The notes beneath the pieces are model-generated. The model saw only the letters and a list, made by a program, of their open reading frames with translations. It was not told the DNA's origin and made no database searches. From Plantibacter sp. PA-3-X8 (GTDB lineage Bacteria > Actinomycetota > Actinomycetes > Actinomycetales > Microbacteriaceae), in contig NZ_CP033107.1 of NCBI RefSeq assembly GCF_003856975.1, forward strand, positions 1,736,001 to 1,800,000: 64,000 bases of DNA, written 5' to 3'. The stretch's first letter is position 1. Every line of letters starts with the position of its first letter. Positions 1 to 6,604 of the stretch are shown here, one piece after another. Position numbers and translations under genes: made by a program.

Positions 1-1139
1 TCGGGCTCCAGATCATCACCGGCGTGCCGCTCGGCGTCCCGTCGCTCATCGGCGTGCTGATGCTCATCGGTATCGTCGTGACGAACGCGATCGTGCTGGT
101 CGACCTCGTGAACCAGTACCGGCGCCGCGGCATGACGGTGATCGAGGCCGTCGAGCACGGTGCCGCACGCCGGCTCCGTCCGATCCTCATGACGGCGCTC
201 GCGACGATCTTCGCCCTCACCCCGATGGCACTCGGCATCACCGGACACGGTGGTTTCATCTCGCAGCCGCTCGCGATCGTCGTCATCGGCGGGCTCGTCT
301 CCTCGACCATCCTGACGCTCGTCGTGCTCCCCACCCTCTACAACCTCGTCGAGGGGTTCCGCGAACGTCGCGAGCAGCGGCGGGCTGCAGCCGAGCCGAA
401 GCCGACGGCGCGCACGGTCGCCGCGATCGAGGGGCCGCGGGCCGCGACTGTCCCCGCGGAGGAGCCGGTCCTCGTCGGCGCCGGTGGCGGAAGCGCTGCA
501 ACCGCGCCGAGCGTGCCTAACGCATCCGTTCCGTCGGCCTCGGCGGATGTGGCTCCGGTGGACGCGGCTCCAGATGGCGCCACTCCCGCTGACGCGGAAC
601 CGGCGGAGGAGGCCCCGATCGATTCGGTTGCTGCCGACGCCGATCCTGCCGATGCGGCTCCCACGGACTCGGATGCGGCACTCGAGCCACAGGTCGCTGC
701 GCCGAGTGAGCCGGCGGTGGATCGACCGATGACGCGGCCCGCCGCGCACGAGGTGCACGAAGCCCACGAGGTGCACGGGGCGCATGTGGCGACGGGTGAC
801 GAGCTGCCGCGCACCGAAGCGATCACCCTTCCCGACGCGGTCTCCGAAGGCCCTGCGGACGAGGTCGCTCATTCCGGCGAGCACGTAGCCCCTGCGGTGC
901 GGCCTGAGCCGGAAGCGACGGCTGAGCCGGTCGCCGAGCCCGAGCCGATCCTGGAGACGGAGCCGGCCGGAGAGGCTGAGGCGGCGGAGAAGTCCGAGCT
1001 CCCTGCTGACTCCAGCCCGACGAGCGACACCCAGCCGACGCCTGACGCTGAGCCGAAGCCCGATGCCGACCCGGCACCCGGGACTGAGCCGTCTTCGGGC
1101 ACCGAACGGCCGAAGCGCCGCCGCGCGCAGTGGCCGTGA
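1..1139 (+). CDS. RND efflux transporter permease, C-terminal part (5' end outside window)
   Basis: The frame is open from the first bases of the window, so this is the C-terminal end of a larger gene. The first ~115 visible residues match the last membrane segments of HAE1/AcrB-type RND pumps: GIVVTNAIVLVD, then RLRPILMTALATI with TPMALG, then the final helix ending VVLPTLYNLVE. Such permeases use the proton gradient to export drugs or lipophilic compounds with a periplasmic or envelope adaptor. What is odd is the ~245-residue tail after the last helix. It is low complexity, rich in Ala, Pro, Glu and Asp, contains repeats such as AEPxPDA, and ends in a basic RPKRRRAQW patch. Typical RND permeases stop within ~20-30 residues of the last helix. 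The tail should be cytoplasmic and disordered; its role is unknown. The family assignment is firm, the substrate is not visible. Confidence 0.85.
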   Translation, partial: GLQIITGVPLGVPSLIGVLMLIGIVVTNAIVLVDLVNQYRRRGMTVIEAVEHGAARRLRPILMTALATIFALTPMALGITGHGGFISQPLAIVVIGGLVSSTILTLVVLPTLYNLVEGFRERREQRRAAAEPKPTARTVAAIEGPRAATVPAEEPVLVGAGGGSAATAPSVPNASVPSASADVAPVDAAPDGATPADAEPAEEAPIDSVAADADPADAAPTDSDAALEPQVAAPSEPAVDRPMTRPAAHEVHEAHEVHGAHVATGDELPRTEAITLPDAVSEGPADEVAHSGEHVAPAVRPEPEATAEPVAEPEPILETEPAGEAEAAEKSELPADSSPTSDTQPTPDAEPKPDADPAPGTEPSSGTERPKRRRAQWP

Positions 1140-1188
1140 TCGACCGCCTCCCGCTCGGTCGATGAGCTGAGGTTCGAGCCCCTCGACA

Positions 1189-1230
1189 CGAAGCCCTCGG
1201 GAACGCCGTCACCGGCGCCCGAGGGCTTCG
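1189..1230. terminator. Bidirectional terminator between RND gene and hutH
   Basis: A perfect 13-bp inverted repeat (1189-1201 with 1218-1230, arms CGAAGCCCTCGGG / CCCGAGGGCTTCG) with a 16-base loop sits between the two convergent genes. It has no strong T run on either side, as is usual in high-GC genomes. Confidence 0.75.
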
Positions 1231-1246
1231 TCGTGTGACGCCCGAC

Positions 1247-2863
1247 TCAGCGGAGTTCGCCGACCGCGCCGGTGACCGCCCGCACGACCTCGCCCGACTG
1301 CACCAGCGCGGTGACCGCCTCGATCTCGGGGGAGAGGAACCGGTCGGGTCCGGGACCCGTGACCTGCTCACGCACCCGGCGGAGCACCGCCCCGGTGCCG
1401 ACGGCCGGCTCGAGCGGGCTGCGCAGGTCGAGGCCACGGGCCGCCGTCATGACCTCGATCGCCAGCACGCGGCCGAGACCGTCGATCGCCCGACGGAGCT
1501 TCCGCGCCGCCGCCCAGCCCATCGAGACGTGGTCCTCCTGCATCGCGGAGGACGGGATCGAGTCGACGGACGCCGGGTGCGCCAGCCGTTTCAGTTCACT
1601 CACGATGCCGGCCGCCGTGTACTGGGCGATCATGAGGCCCGAGTCGACACCCACCTCGTGCGCGAGGAACGGTGGGAGGCCGTTGCTCCGGCTCCGATCC
1701 AGGAAGCGGTCGGTGCGGCGCTCCGACATGGACGCGACATCGGCGACGGCGATCGCGAGGAAGTCGAGCACGTAGGCGACCGGGGCGCCGTGGAAGTTCC
1801 CGTTCGACTCGACCCGCCCGTCCGGCGTGAGCACCGGGTTGTCGACGGCACTCGCGAGCTCCTGCTCGGCGACCATCGCGGCGTGGTCGACGGTGTCCCT
1901 GGCGGCACCGTGCACCTGCGGGGCGCAGCGCAGTGAGTAGGCGTCCTGCACCCGGGTGCACTCGGGACCCCGGTGGCTCGCGACGATCGGGGAGCCGTCG
2001 AGCAGCAACCGCAGGTTCGCGGCGCTCTCGGCCTGACCCGCCTGCGGGCGCAGGGCCTGCAGGTCTGCGGCGAACACCGCGTCCGTGCCGAGCAGGCCCT
2101 CGACGCTCATCGCCGCGGCGACGTCGGCTGTGCGCAAGAGCATCCGCAGGTCGTCCACGGCGAGCGCGAGCATCCCCAGCATGCCGTCGGTGCCGTTGAT
2201 GAGCGCGAGCCCCTCCTTCTCGGCGAGCTGTACCGGCTTGAGGCCGGCGTCCGCGAGCGCCTCCGCAGCGGAGCGCGTGCGCCCGGACGCATCGGTCACC
2301 TCGCCCTCGCCCATCACCGCCAGCGCGCAGTGTGCGAGGGGCGCGAGGTCGCCGGAGCAGCCGAGCGACCCGTACTCGCGCACGACCGGGGCGATGTCGG
2401 CGTTCAGCATCGCCGCGTAGGCGCGGACCGTCTCCATCCGCACCCCGGTGCGGCCAGTCATGAGCGTCGAGAGGCGCAGCGTCATGAGAGAACGCACGAC
2501 CTCCCGCTCGACGACCTCGCCGCTGCCGGCGGCGTGCGAGCGGACGAGACTCGCCTGCAGCTGCGCGCGGCGCGTCGGCTCGATGAACGTGGTCGCGAGC
2601 GCACCGAACCCGGTCGAGATCCCGTAGTGGGGCTCGGGGTCGGAGGCGAGCGCCTCGATGATCCGGCGCGATGCCGCGACGCCGTCGAGGGCCTCGTCGT
2701 CGAGGTCGATCCGTGCGCCGTGTCGGGCGATGGCCACGACCTCGTCGATCGACAGCGGTCCGGTGCCCAGGACGACCGAGGTCGGGCCGACGGGCTCGGG
2801 ATGCGAGCGACCGGAGGTCGTCGGGTCGCTGGTGGTCGGGGTCGCGCCGGGCTGGATGTCCAT
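1247..2863 (-). CDS. hutH: Histidine ammonia-lyase
   Basis: Histidine ammonia-lyase converts L-histidine to urocanate and ammonia, the first step of histidine use. The MIO-enzyme core is clear: HYGISTGFGALA near the N-terminus, the cofactor loop GSLGxSGDLAPLAH, and a helical C-terminal half with QEDHVSMGWAA. The cofactor tripeptide reads Cys-Ser-Gly (2351-2359) instead of the usual Ala-Ser-Gly. I chose the ATG at 2863 (538 aa). The longer ATG at 2935 lies inside a palindrome that resembles a HutR operator, has no ribosome binding site, and would add non-conserved residues. The gene is divergent from an IclR regulator, which probably controls it. hutU and hutI are not in the window. Family assignment is near certain; start position moderate. 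Confidence 0.93.
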   Translation of the reverse strand: MDIQPGATPTTSDPTTSGRSHPEPVGPTSVVLGTGPLSIDEVVAIARHGARIDLDDEALDGVAASRRIIEALASDPEPHYGISTGFGALATTFIEPTRRAQLQASLVRSHAAGSGEVVEREVVRSLMTLRLSTLMTGRTGVRMETVRAYAAMLNADIAPVVREYGSLGCSGDLAPLAHCALAVMGEGEVTDASGRTRSAAEALADAGLKPVQLAEKEGLALINGTDGMLGMLALAVDDLRMLLRTADVAAAMSVEGLLGTDAVFAADLQALRPQAGQAESAANLRLLLDGSPIVASHRGPECTRVQDAYSLRCAPQVHGAARDTVDHAAMVAEQELASAVDNPVLTPDGRVESNGNFHGAPVAYVLDFLAIAVADVASMSERRTDRFLDRSRSNGLPPFLAHEVGVDSGLMIAQYTAAGIVSELKRLAHPASVDSIPSSAMQEDHVSMGWAAARKLRRAIDGLGRVLAIEVMTAARGLDLRSPLEPAVGTGAVLRRVREQVTGPGPDRFLSPEIEAVTALVQSGEVVRAVTGAVGELR

Positions 2864-2876
2864 GTTCCGATGGAAC
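2864..2876. promoter_or_regulatory. Short palindrome touching the hutH start
   Basis: GTTCC-GAT-GGAAC is a perfect 5-bp inverted repeat directly upstream of the chosen ATG. On the minus strand TTCCAT lies 6 nt before the ATG, the spacing seen for -10 boxes of other genes here, so this may be part of a weak -10 region or a second regulator site. Confidence 0.35.
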
Positions 2877-2916
2877 ACCCGGACGCCGACCGCGGCGGTG
2901 CGCGTAGAGTCGTCCG

Positions 2917-2934
2917 TGTCTGGGATGACAGACA
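2917..2934. promoter_or_regulatory. HutR-like operator between hutH and IclR regulator
   Basis: TGTCTG-GGATGA-CAGACA is a perfect 6-bp inverted repeat with a 6-base spacer. Read on the minus strand, the inner 14 bases agree at 12 positions with the HutR motif I recall from corynebacteria (TCTGwwATwCCAGA), where HutR is an IclR-type activator of histidine use. Its centre is ~60 bp upstream of the hutH start at 2863, a normal activator position. Confidence 0.65.
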
Positions 2935-2980
2935 TGGACGACCAGGCGGCCGCGTCCGAGCCGCGGAGACGAGGTCAACG

Positions 2981-3733
2981 GTGAGTCAGGTCCCGGCAGC
3001 CGACGCCACCCTGCGCGTGCTGAGCCATCTCGCCGGCGCCCGCGGCCCGCTTCCGGCCGCGGCGATCGCCTCGGCCCTCGACCTGCCGAGATCGACGGTC
3101 TACCACCTCCTCAGCGTGCTGCAGGAGCACGGCTTCGTGGTCCACCTGCCGGAAGCCCGTCGCTACGGGCTCGGGGTCGCCGCCTTCGAACTCTCCGGTG
3201 GGTACGCGCGCCAGGAGCCGCTCAGCATGCTCGGGCGCCCGTTGCTCGCCGAGCTGGTCGACCGGGTGGGTGAGAGCGCGCATCTCGCCGTGCTGCACGG
3301 CCGGGACGTGCTCTACATCGTCGACGAGCGGGCACCGCGTCGGCCGCACCTCGTCACCGACGTCGGTGTGCGCCTCCCGGCTCACCTGACCGCCAGCGGC
3401 TGCGCGATCCTCGCCGCGCTGCCGGCTGGCCAGCTGCGCGCCCTGTTCCCCGACCAGGCGGCGTTCGTCGATCGCACCGGCCACGGGCCGAAGCGGTACC
3501 GCGAGCTGCGACAGCTGCTCGCCCAGACGACGCAGGACGGGTATGCGCGCGAGGCGGGCGGGGTGACGCTCGGCCTCGCGAGTGTCGGGGTGGTCGTCCG
3601 TGACCACACGGGCTGGCCGGCGGCGGCGATCGCGGTCACCTACGACGCCGATACCGGGCTCGACCCGGCGTGGTTGGCCCGCGAGATCCACCCGGCGGCG
3701 GCCGAGCTGTCGCGCCGGATCCGGGGTCGCTGA
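2981..3733 (+). CDS. IclR family transcriptional regulator (HutR-like)
   Basis: The 250-residue product has the two IclR parts. An N-terminal winged helix (about residues 5-65: ATLRVLSHLAG, LDLPRSTVYHLLSVLQEHGFV) is followed by an effector-binding domain (about 80-248) with the typical PAHLTASGCAILAALP and DGYAREAGGVTLGLASVGVVV segments. It is transcribed away from hutH with the palindrome at 2917-2934 between them. This makes it the likely histidine- or urocanate-responsive regulator of hutH, as HutR is in corynebacteria. The GTG start follows GACGAGG at a short distance. The frame is open far upstream, but that part overlaps hutH antisense and is not conserved. IclR membership is firm, the ligand is inferred from context. 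Confidence 0.88.
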   Translation: MSQVPAADATLRVLSHLAGARGPLPAAAIASALDLPRSTVYHLLSVLQEHGFVVHLPEARRYGLGVAAFELSGGYARQEPLSMLGRPLLAELVDRVGESAHLAVLHGRDVLYIVDERAPRRPHLVTDVGVRLPAHLTASGCAILAALPAGQLRALFPDQAAFVDRTGHGPKRYRELRQLLAQTTQDGYAREAGGVTLGLASVGVVVRDHTGWPAAAIAVTYDADTGLDPAWLAREIHPAAAELSRRIRGR

Positions 3734-3779
3734 GCGCGCGGCGGAGCGGGCGGGCGGTGCGGCGGCTCCGGAACCGTGG

Positions 3780-4262
3780 TCAGGCGACCGAGCGCAGGAT
3801 GAGCTCGAGCAGTGCGGTCGCATACGCGTCGGGCGCCGTCGCGGCGCTGAACCGTCGCAGTTCGCCGCCAAGCTCGACCACGACGGTGTACGCCTCGGCG
3901 TCGCCCAACGACAGGAGGACGTCGAGTTCGTCGTCGAGGGTCGGCTCACCGTCGGTCGGTGCAGCGGGGGACACCGCGCGTTCGAGCGACCGGAACGAGC
4001 CGCGCAGCAGAGCGCGCAGCTGGTGCTCCGACGGCAGCCAGAGCGTCTCCTCCTGGTCGACGGAGTCCAACGCCCACTCGGTCGTGCCGTTGAAGCCGAA
4101 GCTGCGGCCACCCGGGTGCTCGTGCACCTCGACGGTCATCTCGCTCACCGTGAACACGTCGCCGGCGAGCTCGCCGCCGTCGATGGTGAAGCGGTCGCCG
4201 GGTTCGGGGGTCCAGCGCAGGCCGGCGGTGCGGAGCGCTCGGGCGAGGTCAGCGGAGATCAT
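3780..4262 (-). CDS. Conserved small protein, often labelled CpaE-like in Microbacteriaceae
   Basis: This 160-residue soluble protein begins MISADLARALRTAGLRW and contains GFNGTTEWALDSV and a Trp-Leu-Pro motif (LWLPSEHQLRALL). I recall close relatives carried across Microbacteriaceae under the label pilus assembly protein CpaE. However, no ATPase P-loop is present, so the label is not functional evidence. There is no signal peptide or membrane segment. The start at 4262 has GATACT exactly 6 nt upstream, which suggests a leaderless transcript, and is preferred over an in-frame GTG/ATG 21 nt further up. Function unknown. Confidence 0.75.
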   Translation of the reverse strand: MISADLARALRTAGLRWTPEPGDRFTIDGGELAGDVFTVSEMTVEVHEHPGGRSFGFNGTTEWALDSVDQEETLWLPSEHQLRALLRGSFRSLERAVSPAAPTDGEPTLDDELDVLLSLGDAEAYTVVVELGGELRRFSAATAPDAYATALLELILRSVA

Positions 4263-4358
4263 CAGTCCAGTATCGCCGACCACCGTGCGATGCGGCTGGC
4301 AACCCCTCGATTCGGACGGAACCCTGTGCGAGGGTGGATGAACTCTTCGAAGGGTCCG

Positions 4359-5330
4359 ATGATGCCCGCACCTGATGATGGCCTATCCGGTCGGTTCCCT
4401 GCGCGCGGCCGCGTGACCACACGACGGTTCGAGGGTGCGACTGGGATGCAGGAGGCGTCGGGCGCGCTGCGATTCGTGGACGTGGACCCCGACCGGTTCT
4501 CGATGACCGTCGACTCGGTCGTGCTCGGCGAGTACGTCCTCCATCGCAACACGGTCGGGCCCGGGACGTTCGACGTCCTCGCCGACGCCTATGGGCTCGA
4601 TGAGCCGGTCGCGACGATCGTGATGCTCATCGAGGGTGCGGCCAGTCTGGTCCACGGCCGACAGCAACTCGACCTGCTCCCCGGGACCGGGACGCTCACG
4701 GAGGGCGCCGAGACCTACCGGACGACGATCCACGACCACGCGACCTATCTGTACGTGTTCGTGCCGATGCGTGCGCTCCGCCGCCTCGGCATCGCCCCGA
4801 CGAGCGCCCTCGGACCGTTGGCACCGTCGCCGCTGCTGCGGGCCAGCGCCGCATTCCTCGTGGAGGTCATCTCCGCGTTCGAACCGATCGGCGGCGCCGC
4901 GCAGCTCAGACTCTGCCGGGTGATCGACACGATGCTCGCGACCCTCTACGCGGAGAACGACCTCTTCCGGGCCGAGGGTGAGGCCGGACGGGTTCCGCTC
5001 CGACTCCGGATCATCGAGCACATCGCCGCGTCCTTCGCCGAGCGGGAGCTGCGACCGGAGACGCTGGCGCGTCGCTTCAACATGTCGACCAGGTCCCTGC
5101 AACGGGTGTTCGAAGGCTCGGGCACGAGCGCCGCCGGCGAGATCGCCGAGCGGCGGGTGCAGCTCGCGCCCGCCCCCCTGTCGGACCCCGACCACCGGGG
5201 CCTGTCGATCGCCGAGGTCGCGGCCCGCTGCGGCTACCACTCGCAGGCGCACCTCCGTCGAGCGGTCGTCGCGCATACCGGTCTCAGCCCGAGCCAGTTC
5301 CGAGAGCAGACCAAGGCGGAGGACGCCTGA
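4359..5330 (+). CDS. AraC family transcriptional regulator
   Basis: The C-terminal ~100 residues are an AraC/XylS double helix-turn-helix: RPETLARRFNMSTRSLQRVFEGSG, then LSIAEVAARCGYHSQAHLRRAVVAHTGLSPSQFR. The N-terminal ~170 residues resemble the ligand-binding domain of AraC-binding-like regulators (FSMTVDSVVLGEYVLHRN...). The start is uncertain. ATG 4359/4362 follow AAGGG at a good distance, while ATG 4446 begins at the first residues that look conserved but has no ribosome site. The target is not evident. The gene lies between the CpaE-labelled gene (divergent) and a convergent ABM-domain gene. Confidence 0.8.
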   Translation: MMPAPDDGLSGRFPARGRVTTRRFEGATGMQEASGALRFVDVDPDRFSMTVDSVVLGEYVLHRNTVGPGTFDVLADAYGLDEPVATIVMLIEGAASLVHGRQQLDLLPGTGTLTEGAETYRTTIHDHATYLYVFVPMRALRRLGIAPTSALGPLAPSPLLRASAAFLVEVISAFEPIGGAAQLRLCRVIDTMLATLYAENDLFRAEGEAGRVPLRLRIIEHIAASFAERELRPETLARRFNMSTRSLQRVFEGSGTSAAGEIAERRVQLAPAPLSDPDHRGLSIAEVAARCGYHSQAHLRRAVVAHTGLSPSQFREQTKAEDA

Positions 5331-5358
5331 GGTCGCAGCGCCGTCCGAGTGCGCCGGA

Positions 5359-5973
5359 TCAGCCTGCGGTGCGCCCGCTTCGTCGCGGAGCCGTCAACCA
5401 GGGCCGCAGCAGCCTCGTGACGAGTGGCAGGAGCCAGTAGGTCATGATCGGCGTCAGGATGAGCGTCGAGATGAGCACGTGGAGGAACACGCCGAGCGGT
5501 TCCCAACCGGGCACGAGGGCCGTGACGAGGAGGGTGAAGACGAGGTTGAGCGGGAAGAAGCCCAACCAGATGCTCACCGCCTGCTTCCAGCGCGGCGGTG
5601 CCGGCGGGATCGGGTCCGGGTCGCCGGAGAGCTCGGCCTCCTCGACGCGGAGGATCCCGTCGGGCGCGTCGAACCACCCCTCGATCCCGCTGCGCCGCTC
5701 GACGCGGGACTGCTCCATGAACTCGCGGCCGCTCGAGAGCCACCAGGCGCGTTCCTTCGACTCCTCCCAGTCGGTGAGCGTCTGTTCGTCCGCGAAGCGG
5801 TAGAGCATGTACCAGACGTCGCTCTCGGCGCCGGCGCGCACCCAGCCGGAGCCGAGGAAGCCGGGGTATCGGTTCGCCAGGTTGATGCCCGCCTGGACCC
5901 AGATGGTGGCCTCGGAGATCGACGCCGGGTTGACGCGTCGCTCGATCGAGACGGTGATGGGATCGTGTTCCAT
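5359..5973 (-). CDS. Antibiotic biosynthesis monooxygenase (ABM) domain membrane protein
   Basis: The 204-residue product has an N-terminal ABM-type ferredoxin-like domain (about residues 1-100: ITVSIERRVNP, GFLGSGWVRAG, WYMLYRFADEQTLTDWEES) followed by two C-terminal transmembrane helices (about 130-150 and 158-180). This matches the COG3224-type fusion of an ABM domain to a membrane hairpin. ABM domains in other proteins oxidise quinones or aromatic compounds without a cofactor; activity here is unproven. The start at 5973 has TCTACT exactly 6 nt upstream, fitting a leaderless transcript, and is divergent from the Nudix gene. Confidence 0.78.
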   Translation of the reverse strand: MEHDPITVSIERRVNPASISEATIWVQAGINLANRYPGFLGSGWVRAGAESDVWYMLYRFADEQTLTDWEESKERAWWLSSGREFMEQSRVERRSGIEGWFDAPDGILRVEEAELSGDPDPIPPAPPRWKQAVSIWLGFFPLNLVFTLLVTALVPGWEPLGVFLHVLISTLILTPIMTYWLLPLVTRLLRPWLTAPRRSGRTAG

Positions 5974-6026
5974 GCGCCCAGTAGACCGCACTCGTGTTTC
6001 GATCTCGTGTCCCGCTGCGGCCCCCG

Positions 6027-6032
6027 TAGAGT
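6027..6032 (+). promoter_or_regulatory. -10 box, leaderless promoter of Nudix gene
   Basis: TAGAGT lies exactly 6 nt before the ATG at 6039 and no ribosome binding site is present, as expected for a leaderless mRNA. Confidence 0.55.
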
Positions 6033-6038
6033 CGAGGC

Positions 6039-6524
6039 ATGGCGACTCCTGACTTCGTACTGGCCCTCCGCGAGCGGATCGGGCACGCACCCCTCTGGTT
6101 GACGGGGGTGACCGCCGTCGTCCTGCGCGGTCTCGGGACGCCTGAGGCGGAGGTCCTGCTCGTCCGGCGACAGGACAACGGGGCGTGGACGCCGGTCACC
6201 GGCATCATCGACCCGGGCGAGGAGCCCGCGGTCGCGGCGGAGCGCGAGGTCCTCGAGGAGGCGGCCGTGGTCGCCGTCGCCGAGCGTCTCGCCCAGGTGC
6301 AGGTGCTCCCGCAGAACGTCTACGACAACGGCGACGTCACGCAGTACATCGACCTCGTGTTCCGATGCCGCTACGAGTCGGGCGAGCCGTATCCGGCTGA
6401 CGGCGAGAACTCCGAGGCGCGGTGGTTCCCGCTCGATGCCCTGCCCGAGCAGGTCTCGCAGAACTTCCGCACCCGGATAGCGCTCGCCGCCTCCGACGAG
6501 CGCGAGGCCCGCTTCACCCGCTGA
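6039..6524 (+). CDS. Nudix hydrolase
   Basis: The 161-residue protein contains a Nudix box (consensus Gx5Ex7REUxEExGU) at about residues 55-77: GIIDPGE, then seven residues, then REVLEEAAV. The metal-binding REVLEE glutamates are intact; only the last glycine of the box is Ala. Such enzymes hydrolyse nucleoside diphosphates linked to another group, for example NADH, ADP-ribose or oxidised dNTPs; the substrate cannot be read from the sequence. The length is typical. The gene is divergent from the ABM protein and ends just before a long palindrome that probably terminates transcription from both sides. Confidence 0.88.
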   Translation: MATPDFVLALRERIGHAPLWLTGVTAVVLRGLGTPEAEVLLVRRQDNGAWTPVTGIIDPGEEPAVAAEREVLEEAAVVAVAERLAQVQVLPQNVYDNGDVTQYIDLVFRCRYESGEPYPADGENSEARWFPLDALPEQVSQNFRTRIALAASDEREARFTR

Positions 6525-6537
6525 CGTCCCTCCACCT

Positions 6538-6604
6538 GCCCGCGAACTGTCACTTGAGGCTAGTTCCGGGGCCCGTGACTAGCGTTTGGTGACAGTTCGC
6601 GGGC
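6538..6604. terminator. Long two-stage palindrome, bidirectional terminator or dispersed element
   Basis: The outer arms form a perfect 16-bp repeat (6538-6553 with 6589-6604). After a 5-base mismatch, a second stem GCTAGT/ACTAGC (6559-6564 with 6578-6583) closes on GGGGCCC. The stop codon of the GH15 gene (6579-6581) lies inside it, so the element supplies the last residues of that protein. Confidence 0.7.

Noticed and set aside
2863..2935. Longer hutH start at 2935
   Set aside because: It overlaps the HutR-like palindrome, has no ribosome site and adds residues not seen in histidine ammonia-lyases.
1973..2980. Long plus-strand frame upstream of the IclR start
   Set aside because: It runs antisense through hutH; IclR homology begins only at 2981.
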